Assembly (NCBI RefSeq): GCF_002104995.1
Contig: NW_024468283.1
Coordinates: 1 to 64,000, forward strand
From: Linderina pennispora
Taxonomy: Eukaryota > Kickxellomycota > Kickxellomycetes > Kickxellales > Kickxellaceae
Reading direction: 5' to 3'
DNA: 64,000 nucleotides
The notes beneath the pieces are model-generated. The model saw only the letters and a list, made by a program, of their open reading frames with translations, did not search any database and was not told the origin of the DNA. Shown here piece by piece: positions 9,946 through 20,441 of this stretch; the stretch's first letter is position 1, and each line of letters starts with the position of its first letter. A program made the position numbers and the translations under genes.

Positions 9946-12900
9946 ATGTCCAAAACCAAGCAGTTCCCGCACCCGTCAGCACCAACAATAGCCAGGACAG
10001 CGTCTTCCAGCAGCAAACAGATCACGGCAGCTTCGACAGCACCAACCACAGTAACCAGCAGTAGCATCACAAAGACTCAGTGGATGGGAAAGGCGCCTCG
10101 TGTTGTTGCCAGTAACAAGGCCCCACCGCCCCGCAAATCGTTTGGTAGGAATGCAAAGGCCCACAACAGCCACGGCAAGAGTGCGCAGACTGGCGATAGC
10201 GCCCAGCGGAGCCCAATTAGCACAACCATGTCTGACGAGGAGGATGCGTCTGACCTGAGCGGTCTGGGCGAGTCGCCAAAGCCCCAGCAGTCGCGTAGCA
10301 ACAGCCCGGGCAGGTTTCCGGTGAAGCCGCGAGGCGGCAAGGGTGGGCGCAGAGCCCCAGGCCAACGCACTGTAGTTGGGTCTGCTGATGAGGCCGAGGA
10401 TGAGTTTGATTTCCCGCGAGGCGGAATCGAGGGTCCACGGCAGCTGCATTGCGTGTGCCGGCGTGGATCTGTCGAAAACGAGGCGATGGTCAAGTGCGTG
10501 GACTGCCAAGGTAAGGGAGAAGGGGTGGCTATAATTAGGCGCAGAACAAGTGTACCTATTCCATGGACATTTTCCACCACATATTGTGCAAGCCCTACAT
10601 CCACATTGTCTTGTCACCAAATCACTCACATTCCTGCGACTATCTGCCCACCTAACCCCCATATAGAGCTCTTCCACAGATCGTGTGTTGGAATCTCGCC
10701 GGCTACTGCCAGTGCAATGCCTGGGTATGTGTGCGAGGTGTGTCTCAAGTATGACCCCGGACGGATACGCGCGCCCGGCACAATTCTGGGAGCCGGGGAC
10801 AGGGTGGCCTCTGCGGAGCACACGCCAGAGGCATATGCACCGGCCGCGGAGAAGAAAGCGAGACGGAAAAAGAAGAGCAAGCGTGCGACGCACGCGGACG
10901 ACAGCGACGATATAATATACCTGAATCCGAGGCCGGCCGCCGATCCCAGTGTCCAGACGGTCGAGCCCGCGGCTTTGCCGCCTGCCAATCAAGCTGGTAA
11001 GTCCAATGCTGTGGTGTCATTGTCATGGAGGGGCAGGAGTAGCAGAAAGTGCTGGCGTGTTTCATTACTATCTCGCGCAATTTGCGGGTCCGTGTGCTGG
11101 CTTTTTCGTGAGCCTTCTTGCATTCTCTTGCTCACAAACCAATTTATTTCCCTCCTCCCTACTCTGTATTTTTGTGTCCTGCATGATAGCACTTGCAGCG
11201 TTTATGAGTGCGGCAGGCGATATGGATGACGACGATATCTGCCCGATTTGCGAGGATGAATGCACGTGCGGTAATGCCCGGGCAAACGAGGCTGCAGGCG
11301 AAATGCAGATGCCGCTGTTCTCGGAGGTCACCAAAGAGATTCGCCAAATCGACTTTGAGGTTGTCGACGACAGCAGCGATAGCCAGCGGGCATCGACAAA
11401 AGCGAAGGCGAAATCCAAAGAGGCCAAAAAGGCAAAGTCGCAGCGGACGAAAAAGTCGAAAAAGTCAGAGCGCAACCTCATTTCGCGCCTGGTTGACGCC
11501 ATGGACAGTGCGGATGCTCCTGCGATGGGCGATTCCGGGGAAGAAGAGACGTTCAGTGCGGAGAACCTGCCGATGCCCGAGGGCGGATTTACACTGTCGT
11601 CAGGAAGCGATGGTGAAGGCAATGGCCGGTCATTTGTGGCAGCTGCCGCATCTAGACCCTCTCTTGATTTAGAATCCGAAGGCGTTGTCGAGCGTCGCGA
11701 TAGCTTGAGCCTGGCGCGGATTGCCGGCCCGACCAAGGACTATGAGTCTGAGGCGGAGTATGTCGAGCAGACTACGACCAAGAAGAAGACAAAAAAGACC
11801 AAATCAAAAGCGAAGTCGACAAAGACGGGCCGGCGAACGAAAAAGACTGCTGATGCTAGTGGCACGCCTGGCAGCTGGCGCAGCCGTGGAGCGCAGCCAA
11901 AGTTCAGCAGCGCATATAGTGATGATGAGCCAGCAATCTACGAGGTCGACGCGGCAGTGATCCATGGACGCAATCGCAATACTGCTCCTGCGCGGCGACC
12001 CAGAGCCGCCATCTCTGAGGAGGACGATGAGATTATCAACATCACTGATGTGACCAGCGACGCCAGCGGCGGATTCCCCAGCGAGACCGAGTTCGACCGG
12101 CCAGACACTACAGGCGAGATGTTTGCGCAGCGCCACGAATGGAGCGACTCGAACATGCTGGGGGACGACAGCAACCTGGAGCAGGAAGAAGAGCGGTACC
12201 TGGTGCAGATGTCGGATAGCGACCTTTCGTCGTCGAGTCTCAGTGATCTTGATGATGCTCGGCTGGCAGCACTGGACAGCGAGATGTTTAGCGGAGATGA
12301 GGGCGATACCGAGAGTGACTACAGCGAATCCGAACAGGAGCTGACATTCCGCCGGCCCAAAACTGACGAGGAGAGGGCACTGCTAGCCCAGACCGGCTCC
12401 GATGACGAGCGCGAGGATGCGATGCTGGAAATGCACCTCGACCAGCTGCAAGCAGTGCGCTCGGTCATTGGTGGATACTCGTCGCCGCTGCTGGAGCATG
12501 CTAGCGAGTCGGATACCAGCGAGGGCGAGGTTGACCGTGAAATCACATTTGCATACGACCCTAGCCGGGCAGCTGGCAGCGATTCAGATACGCGGCTCTC
12601 GGACGACCTGATGGAGGGCTGGGGCTCCGATGCGCGCATGCGGTGGGAGCTCGAATCTGACGGATCGAGCGACTCGTCGAGCTTGAGCGAGTCCAAGATC
12701 AATAAGCTGCGGCTCAAGGACGAGGACGAGGAGAGCGATGTGTTTTCAAGCGACTCGTACGATGCATATGACGACTACTATGCGCGCGACTCGTACATGG
12801 ACGATCAATCGCTGTATCCGGGAGAGCTCGACATTGACAGTGCGTCCCTGGCGCTGGGCGTGGCAATGAGCATGGAGCAGCAGGGGTATTCGAAGGAAGA

Positions 12901-15103
12901 TGCCGAGGCAGCGGCGGCAGTGGCAGCTGTCACTGCAGCAGCGTATCCGGACGCATCGGCCAACGGCGATTCCACTAGCGATATCCTCGACAAGCGCGCA
13001 GCGACCACTATCATTGCCTCAATGAATGCCAACGGCGAGGCTGATCCAATCGATGGCATTGTGTCAATCAAATCGCGTAGTGCTGGTGGCGGCAGTGCCA
13101 CGCGGTCTGGGTTCATGAGCCCGGCGGGCATGCGCACTGGTGCGCATACGCCGTTCGGCAACCCCGGCTGGCGGGCAGCGGCCTCAGCGTTCCTGGATGG
13201 CCAAAAGCCGCAGCCCGCAGTGTCGTATGTGCTGCCCAAGGATCTGAACGAGGCCCGCGATCCCAACGTCGTGGCGTCGGTGATAGCCAGCGCCGTCAAC
13301 ACTGGCGATGCCAGGAATACCCCAGAGCCTGCCGAGGCTCTGGACTCGCTTGCCAATCCGTCCAAGCAGGACGACGATTCGGCAGTTGAAGTCGAGGATG
13401 CACCGATGACACCGGCTCCGGCCGACGACAGCCAAAAGCCAAAGCCCACGTCTTCTGCATCACCCGGTCATTTCAACAGCCATTTGCCGAACTCGTCCTT
13501 CTACAAGCCGTTGTCGTCGATCTGCACGCCGCTATCTCGCACCGCTTCAAGTAGCAACGTCAGTCAGCCGATGGGCGACAAACCCAAGAGCGAAAGCATA
13601 TCTCCGGCGTCGACCAAGGCTGCGGAGAGAGGCGAGCCATCGGCTGCTGCTCCCATGCCTGCCAGCAGCGCCGCTGCAGTTGCTGCTGCGACGGCTACAG
13701 TTGCCGATTTCTGCTCTGGTGCGCCGCTGGTGTCGCTGGCTGAGGTCAATGCCGCCCTTACAGCGCTGGCCGAGCAGGTGTCTACGAGCCCCTCTGTTGT
13801 TACGCCCGCAGTCATGACCACCAACACCACCGATGGTGTTTCGTTGAAGCGCAAGATGTCGAGTAGCGTCGAGCCATCGGACATGGGACAGACTGATGCG
13901 GTATCGGAGAATAAGCGCCGGCGCAGCAGTACCGAGCCCACGACAGGTGCCAGCGCAGACCAGCCCATCACTGATCCCAGCACCCCGATTGACCTGTCGA
14001 TGCTCTTTGGTACGGGCAGTGCATCGGCAGCAGCGTCGCTTGGGCCTGGAACGCCGATGACTCAGATGATGAACGCGCGTGACTCGCCAATGGGTGTGGT
14101 TGCCCAGACGCGCAAGTCGTACCAGAGCGAAGAGGACGACTGGCTGGCGACCATGGACCAGCTGGTTGACACCGATGCTCTGCTGATCGAGTCACCGCCA
14201 CCTTCGCCGGCCGACGGTGCCAGCTCGGATGCGACGGATATCTCGCAGCAGCTCTCCTCGTCGCTAGCTAGCCGGAAGTCAGCAGCCGATCCATTGGCCC
14301 GCTGGGACCGTATTCCGGTCAACATCTTCCGCCGCTCGCGTGCCCTGGCATCAACCCACGGGCGCCACGCCATGATGGGCGCCGACAGTTCTCCCACCAG
14401 CATGTCGTCGCTGGCGCTGACTGCGATAAAGTCCAACCGGCAGCGCCGGGCGCTTGTCAATACCACGCTGCTGGCCCAGCACACGCTGCCGTCGGAGGCA
14501 CTGCTGCACCGCCAGAAGATGAAGGGTGTCCGCCGTGCCGCCGGCTTTGGAGCAATGCCTCCGCCGCCTCCACCGCCCACGCCCAGGGGCACCGTGGTAG
14601 ATCTGGCCAATCCGGCGGGCACGCTGGCTTCGCTGTTGCTGAAGAGCGGCGCTAGTCAGCAGCCCGATGCCAGTGTTTCCGTGGACGGCCTGACCCGAAA
14701 CCACAGTGCGCCTGGATTAAACGCCAGCACAGCGACGCGGGCAGCAGATGCGGTGCAGAAAGGAACGGGCACCCCCTGGGAGCTGTCCAGCCAGGTGTCG
14801 GACAACTCTGTGGCCACGGCCAACTCGGCTGACGCGGCAACGGGCGGGAAGCAGAGGCGTCGTGGGTCGACGCGCAGCACCCGCACCGGGTCGGCGTCGA
14901 GTGGCAGCGATTATGTATTCGGATGGCTCGAGGACGAAGATGATCTGGCGCTGTTTGCCATGCCGGAGCTGACGCCCGGCGGCGACCCGACACCCCGGGC
15001 TATGGTCCTGGCGTCGGCCAGTCCAATGATGATGCCGTTCAAGTCGCCCACCTCCAGTGGCAACGATGTCAATGGTGGGTCGGATCCGCACTTTGCTCTG
15101 TGA
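9946..15103 (+). CDS. large PHD-finger chromatin protein, three exons
   Basis: Predicted 1,602-residue nuclear protein. Exons: 9946-10510, 10667-10996, 11190-15103; introns of 156 and 193 nt with GTAAG donors, phase 1 at both junctions, and reading frame continuous across all three. A PHD finger begins near residue 167 (HCVCRR, then CVDCQ), is interrupted by intron 1, and resumes ELFHRSCVGI and YVCEVC. A basic KKARRKKKSK stretch follows, then a second cysteine cluster DICPICEDECTCGN at the start of exon 3. The rest is long, acidic and Ser-rich (for example SDLSSSSLSDLDD and GDEGDTESDYSESEQE), then Ala/Ser/Pro-rich, with a proline run and no further domain I recognise. PHD fingers read histone tails; the complex it serves cannot be told from sequence. 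Confidence 0.75.
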
Positions 15104-15212
15104 AAAATGGCAGAGGTTGTTTCTCTAAAAAAAAACCACTCACTTTCTTTCTCGTAACTAATTATTATCTCTTTCCCGTCTGCATGTAAAACAATTTTAT
15201 TTTTATGAAATA

Positions 15213-15950
15213 CTAGAAATACTCTGCTCGCGATGCGAGCTCGGCTGCTAGTCAGCATGGGTTGACACGTCGATAAGGGCACATCGACGATGTTTGGAAT
15301 TCGTCGACCAGATAGACTTCAAAGCCATGGTGCTTGAACTTGTCGTGCCATCCCTTGCCACGAATCGGCGCATGGTGTCGGGCCATCGGCGCACTCCAAT
15401 TGCCCATGATCAGCACTGGATCTGGACCGAACTTGCTCCGGAGTTTTGCGGCAAGCCTGTGGTCTGCACGGGCCTGGTTCATGAATGAATCAAGGCGCAG
15501 CTTGCGGTGAAGCGGGTACACCTTGGGACTGGTACTAACACCTGGATGGGCCTTCCAGCGCCTCTGGTGCTGCTTGTTTGACTTAGTGGGTTGCTGCTCT
15601 GGTAACCTTCGCACTGTCATCGTGTTGGCATAAAACGGTGCTAGGACACACCGCACAGATGCACGGGCAGTAACGTAGGCACGGAATTTTGCTGGGCTAA
15701 GGGTCCGGCAGCAGTGCTTGGAAATCTCTGCCTCTGCTCTGCGGACAGCATCTTCTGGGACTTGATCCTTTGTAGCCTGACGAATCCTGTAATAGTGGCA
15801 CAGCTTGTATAGGTATAAAGATTCTCCTTGACTGCGGTACAAGCCAGATGAGCTGCCACATTCAAGGGACCTAAAATCTCTTCCCCCCACTATCAACAGG
15901 AAATGTTCCAAGCAGACGATATCCTTTTTTTGCGCAGCCACTAGATTGGA
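15213..15950 (-). mobile_element. truncated Fanzor-bearing element, copy 1, Helitron-like 3' terminus
   Basis: On the minus strand the element ends with a hairpin GCTCGCATCGCGAGC (15226-15240), nine bases, then CTAG at 15216-15213, followed by TA. The same 56-base tail ends copy 2 at 40892. Hairpin plus CTRR followed by T is the known pattern of Helitron 3' ends. Homology with copy 2 covers the ORF from about 15765 down to the junction near 15268, where about 470 bp present in copy 2 are missing. The left (5') boundary is not defined; 15950 is only the limit of the open frame. Confidence 0.6.
15252..15941 (-). pseudogene. Fanzor-like (TnpB-related) nuclease fragment lacking zinc ribbon and RuvC-III
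   Basis: Open frame of 229 residues starting from a non-ATG codon. It contains the Fanzor/TnpB-type block with FYAN, HRKLRLDSF, PVLIMGNWS, IRGKGW and LVDEFQTSSMCP, the last being the conserved entry to the zinc ribbon. Directly after MCP the frame runs into the element's terminal tail and stops (YRRVNPC). Zinc-ribbon cysteines and the RuvC-III NRD motif are therefore gone, and no RuvC-I DPG motif is visible upstream. About 40 residues N-terminal to the shared region (for example YRSQGESLYLYKLCHYYRIRQ) are kept here but not in copy 2. Catalysis is not expected. The family assignment is from motif resemblance. Confidence 0.65.
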
Positions 15951-15958
15951 CTTTTGAC

Positions 15959-15967
15959 TATAAAAGG
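15959..15967 (+). promoter_or_regulatory. TATA box of the orphan gene at 16038
   Basis: TATAAAAGG 79 bp upstream of the ATG at 16038. It rules out the in-frame upstream start at 15954, which would precede the transcription start. Confidence 0.6.
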
Positions 15968-16037
15968 CATCATGGAATCAGGTCTTTTCCTTGTCTCCAC
16001 CCCTTCGCTCTTTCATTTCTACTCGCTGTGTCGAACA

Positions 16038-17168
16038 ATGTCTGCTTATACAAAATCCCGTGTCTACGTCCCGAATCATGTCAACAGAGACAGCATTATC
16101 AAGTGCTATGTCGATAAGGATATCGAATTTATCAGTGTGGCAACCGAGCAGGAGGCTATCGAACTCGAGACAGCCAGCTCTACCCCATTCTTTGTCTTTG
16201 AGCAAGATTACTTTATCTTCTGCAATTCGCCAGAAGGGACTGTCAGATGCAGCTACTGGTCAAGGAACCACATTATGGACCGACTCCTAGGACACAGCCC
16301 AGATTGTTGGAAGCAGCAGTTTCATGAGAAGGACGGACTAAAAGTCTCTCCATATCCACCAGTTGTGTATTTTCTCCCAGCTGGCTTTACTAACAGTAGC
16401 CTTCACGTTGTACTCTGCAGTGTCGTGGTTTATTATGAGAGCATGGACATTGGGGTGTTTGCTCAAAGTGTCAGGGAAATGGATAGCTGCAACCAGAAAT
16501 TCTTTGTCGCAGCACACGACAGCACGCTCGAGTGTGTCGAGGTGGAGAACACAGAAAATAGGGCCGAATTCACTATGGCTGACATCATTCGGTACGCCCC
16601 TTTGATTTCGGAAGATCCGGTGTTCATTAAAAGATACATGGAGCACGTCCGCAATGTAAGGGAGAACAGGCCAGGACGTCTACCTAACGGGCAGTTCAAG
16701 CTCAAGGACTGTTTTGGAGACGATGTGCGCGATGGCGAGCAATTTCGACTGATCTTTTATTTTTATGACGACCATTCGTACTACACAGGCGAAGATCCAT
16801 ATGATGATAGTGAGCCAGAGTATGCCGGGTTCGAAATGCCTAGCGGAAGAATCGCTCCATCCATGGATGGCGGCTCCATCTTCACCAGCGAGACCATCGA
16901 CGACATTGTGTATCTCAGGTACAATGAACACTACCTGTACTGTTCAGATGATGGCGGATGGCAAATAAAACTTATGCCTGAGCTTCCTGAAGAGAATGAG
17001 CGACTGCATGTGCAATATGACAGAAAAATGCTCACCTTTTCGCGGTGGAACAAAATTGGATGTCTCCATGTGAGCTGGTACCGCCATACTGGTGACGTGT
17101 ATTTTCTGGAAGACAATGTGATAGATCCTTATGACAGGTGTTTAGCACTTGAATTGGTAAAAATCTAA
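16038..17168 (+). CDS. orphan hypothetical protein
   Basis: Intronless gene for 376 residues, beginning MSAYTKSRVYVPNHVNRDS. I do not recognise the family. The protein is soluble, without signal peptide or clear membrane segments, rich in Tyr, Asp and Glu, with an acidic stretch DDHSYYTGEDPYDDSEPEY near residue 250. Two similar motifs (QDYFIFCNSPEGTVRCSYW near 60 and EHYLYCSDDGGWQIKL near 300) hint at repeated beta-type modules, but this is weak. Its base composition is AT-richer and its codons less biased than the neighbours. It sits immediately beside Fanzor copy 1, and its TATA box is at the presumed 5' side of that element. It could be lineage-specific or recently acquired. Confidence 0.6.
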   Translation: MSAYTKSRVYVPNHVNRDSIIKCYVDKDIEFISVATEQEAIELETASSTPFFVFEQDYFIFCNSPEGTVRCSYWSRNHIMDRLLGHSPDCWKQQFHEKDGLKVSPYPPVVYFLPAGFTNSSLHVVLCSVVVYYESMDIGVFAQSVREMDSCNQKFFVAAHDSTLECVEVENTENRAEFTMADIIRYAPLISEDPVFIKRYMEHVRNVRENRPGRLPNGQFKLKDCFGDDVRDGEQFRLIFYFYDDHSYYTGEDPYDDSEPEYAGFEMPSGRIAPSMDGGSIFTSETIDDIVYLRYNEHYLYCSDDGGWQIKLMPELPEENERLHVQYDRKMLTFSRWNKIGCLHVSWYRHTGDVYFLEDNVIDPYDRCLALELVKI

Positions 17169-17428
17169 GGCAGTTAGTCGTAGTCAGTATAATAAACAGC
17201 ATTTTTATACATTTCAAATGATGCTTTGAAAGTGAGCAAGCCGTAGAAATGTAGTGGGAATTTGAGCAAGTCGCTTGATGTAGGATGGTGCTGGGTAGTT
17301 AGTAAATACCGAGTCTGATATCGACTACGTACAAGTTCTATGTTTGAGATGGTTTGTCATTCCAAGTGGTGTTGACAATGAACTGCAACTAAAAGTCACC
17401 TAGCGAGCACATGTATCTTAAAAGCCAT

Positions 17429-18981
17429 TCAGTAAGCCGAGATGTTGACCAAGCAATCCCTCTTGGGATTAGCTGGACCGGTAACAATAAATGAGACTGC
17501 AGGAATCGCGACCGGTACCCCTTCAGAGTTGGTCCTGTGTGGGCCATATGCGGCATCTGTCGGTAGTGCAAAGTCATACTTTTGCAGGATATTAGCTAGA
17601 ACCGAGTAGATCTGCATCCACGCCAGGTTTCTTCCGATACACACACGGACGCCAGAGCTAAAGGCAATAATATCCTTCATGCGCACCTCAGCGTTCTCGC
17701 CCAGGAATCTCTCGGGATCAAAGGCATCTGGGTTTGGCCATGTACGCGGATTGCGATGGCAAGCGTCAATCGACACGCAAATCTGGGTGCGGCTGGGAAT
17801 AAATTTCCCCTGGATGGTGGCTCCATCCCACGGAGCACTGCGCGGCAGCATGCCCGATACAGCAGGGTTTAGACGCATGGATTCGTAGACAACGGCAGTC
17901 AGATAGGGTAATCTTTGCCTAGCTTCAGCGTACGGAATCGGGCGGGAAGTGGCTGGAAACGCGGCCCGGATCTCGCTAGTGACGCGCTCGTAAACGCGCG
18001 GGTGGTGCATGAGGTTCATGAGCGTCCAGGTCAGCGTGTTGCTGGTGGTGTCGGTACCAGCTACAAGCAAGAGCAGGATCTCGGAGCACAGGCTGTGCAT
18101 GTCTAGCTTTTCGCCAGTGGTCGGATCTCTGGCGTCAATGAGTTTCTGCAGAACGTCAGTACGCGGCGGGCTGCCGGATTCATCTATGTACTGCTTTCTT
18201 CGCGCCACTGTGTCATGCGACAGGCGGTACAGTGCATTGATGGCTCTATTCAGCCTCACAAACATCCACGGCACGTGTGAGGCAAAAGGCGTCAGAGATC
18301 GCACGTTTTTGAGGCGGATCAGCTCCTGGAACATGTCGATGATCCGTGTATCGCCTGTGGCCAGGATACCAAAGCTCTGGCCGAACCCCAGCTCACCGAT
18401 AACGTCATAGCTCATGCGATAGAACGAGTCATAATAATTGACCAGAGCCCCAGAGCCGCCCTGGTTGGCAATCGCCCGGTCCCATGCGCTCATGAGTGAG
18501 CTGGTGCCAGACTCGAAAACCAGCTCCTCCAGTGCACCAACAGTGTGAGCAGAGAAGGCATCGCCAATCTGGCGTCTCCGCATCTTGTTGAGCTGTGGAT
18601 CCGTGGTCAGGAAGGAATTGGCAGCAAGAACCGTGCTCTTCTCGTAAAGCGGCCCTTGCGGAATGCATGTGATGAGAGGATGTAGCGAGTGTCGGCGGTG
18701 TTTGCGAGCGAGATGTGGTCGTGGCCGGTGCGCACGATCTCGCCGTATTTGGTATGGAGCTGGCGCATGTATATTGGGTACTGGCCGCGGAGGACATGGT
18801 ATATGAGAGGCAGGTTGGTGAACCTGTTGAGCAGAGGGCCCGGAATGTGTGCGAGCGGTGAAAAGAACGCTGCTTGAAGCAGGCGTGCGAGGTGAACAGC
18901 AGTTGCCAGCAAAACCGCCGTCCAAACAGCGGGAGATGCGGCCAGATGCTGGCAGAGCCTGGCAATAGAAAGAGTGTCCAT
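17429..18981 (-). CDS. cytochrome P450, one-base frameshift
   Basis: Haem monooxygenase, probably ER-anchored. The ATG at 18981 opens MDTLSIARLCQHL and a hydrophobic anchor (VWTAVLLATAVHLARLL), then the proline hinge HIPGPLLNRF. The reading frame shifts one base at about 18651-18655 (AFRKG to PLYEKSTV; one G or C short in ggcccc-like sequence) and continues to the stop at 17429. Conserved elements follow: I-helix AGTDTTS, ESMR (ExxR), FDPERF, and the haem loop FSSGVRVCIGRNLAW with the cysteine ligand. Total length about 516 residues, normal for fungal P450s. The substrate cannot be inferred and no cluster partners are adjacent. The break is more likely a sequence error than decay, since all later motifs are intact. 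Confidence 0.85.
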
Positions 18982-19194
18982 CTAGCAGCAGGAAAATAGT
19001 AGAGAAGGGAGATGGAAGAAGCAGGAGCACTGGCAAGCCGCCTCCCGTTGGTCGCACCGGGCCTTTAAAGCCATCTGGCCGACAATCGGCCTCTGCCTGG
19101 TTATCCTTCAGAGCAGTTGTCGTTTCCGAATAGCGCCCATACATCAAAAACACATGTCCAAGAACAAAACCATGGGGGCTGCGAACGATTTTAT

Positions 19195-19902
19195 TCAGTA
19201 GATCTCGTCAAATGGACGTGTGTCTGTAAAGCAGCTTGTGAAGACTTTGTTTACAGCAGCCTCGGCGTGCTTGTCCGATTTGCAGTTGGGATTCGCCCTC
19301 ACAGACAACGCAGCTCTCCGCTTCACGCACGTCTGGTGCTGTTTCAAAAAGCCCACGTTTCCCCGCAGCATCTCCTGGAACCAGCTGCAGTCGCCACTCA
19401 GACTGGCGGCCCGGATTTCGGTGCACGCATGGTGCTCCAGATTGTACCAGTCCAGCTTGTAATTGACATGGTCGTATGCATGCACCATCTCGTGGGCCAT
19501 GGTGGTCTCCAGATGGCCCTTGCTGAACAGCCGGTTGTAGCACAGCTGGATCACGCCGTCTGTCGAGAATCCGCCGCTGCGCATCTCGTCGCACTTCATG
19601 CAGGGCATTGAGTCGACGCCAAAGTGCGAGCCTGATTTGTCCAGGCTCTCGGACATGAAGCGCACGATCGGGCTGGTTTTCAGCAGCTCATTGCGCCATT
19701 TCTCGCACTGCTGGCAGTCCTTCAGGTCCTTGTCGTATGCCTTCTTCATGTCCCGCTCCTTCTTCTCTGCGTCGGTGAGGCCCAGGCCGGTGAAATTCGC
19801 CAGTGTTTTGCTCCACGTGTCGAAGGTTTTGCGCTCCTCCGGGTCCATGGCCATGTACTTGCCAAAGTACTTGCTGCTGGCTGCCGCCTTGTCGTAGGAC
19901 AT
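19195..19902 (-). CDS. ATP23: mitochondrial inner membrane metalloprotease Atp23
   Basis: M76-family zinc protease of 235 residues acting in the intermembrane space, where Atp23 matures Atp6 and assists F1Fo assembly. The zinc motif is HEMVHAYD (HExxH), within TTMAHEMVH. Many cysteines are present (CQQCEKW, MPCMKCDEM, HHACTEIR, GDCSWF, HQTCVKRR), as in the family's disulfide-rich proteins. The start is MSYDKAAASSK at 19902; the open frame reaches 20058 but only via a non-ATG codon. It faces the glutaminyl-cyclase gene divergently across about 540 bp. Confidence 0.92.
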   Translation of the reverse strand: MSYDKAAASSKYFGKYMAMDPEERKTFDTWSKTLANFTGLGLTDAEKKERDMKKAYDKDLKDCQQCEKWRNELLKTSPIVRFMSESLDKSGSHFGVDSMPCMKCDEMRSGGFSTDGVIQLCYNRLFSKGHLETTMAHEMVHAYDHVNYKLDWYNLEHHACTEIRAASLSGDCSWFQEMLRGNVGFLKQHQTCVKRRAALSVRANPNCKSDKHAEAAVNKVFTSCFTDTRPFDEIY

Positions 19903-20441
19903 TCTGGTCAAAAAAGGTGTGCTGTAAGGGTTGGCAATGGAGAGCGAGGAAGAGATAGCAGCATAGCACCACGCCGGCTCGATTGCGAGCTTTTGAGTTT
20001 CTGCACACAGCTGCAGCTCGCGGCTCGGACCGACTTGGCTGCTCTTATGACCCAGCAATGCCAGGCGGCGTCAATTGCGCAAATAGGCTTCCGCAATGGG
20101 CACAAGCGTGCTGTTGATGCAATAAATGCAACTGAGCCCAGCGTGCGCATCAGCTTATGTCCTCCACAAAAAGCATTTAATAAAAGCGCTGCTCATGGAC
20201 CGCTCGCTTCCCCTCTGTCTTCACAGCAGCTCTTTCCTCCTTTATTTCCACCCCGGTCTTACGTGCAACACACACCGCGTACCATCCCAGGATACAGGGA
20301 CTCGCCATACTGCTCGCCTACGCTAGCAAAGCGCCAACGCTTTCTTTTCCGTTCCTTCCTAGCCTTTCACTCACACACACCTTTGAACCACGCGCACAGC
20401 TCTGCTTTTAAATAGCACACTCCCCCTTACAATTCAGAGCA
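19903..20441. other. divergent intergenic promoter region, ATP23 / glutaminyl cyclase
   Basis: 539 bp between two divergent starts. A pyrimidine-rich leader with cacacac and CTTTT tracts precedes the plus-strand gene. TTAAATA-type sequence (ttttaaatag, 20405-20414) lies just before ATG 20442. No gene within. Confidence 0.4.

Noticed and set aside
15213-15960. Classical DNA transposon with terminal inverted repeats
   Set aside because: No inverted match to the defined 3' end was found at the other side of either copy; the hairpin-CTAG-T end fits Helitron better.
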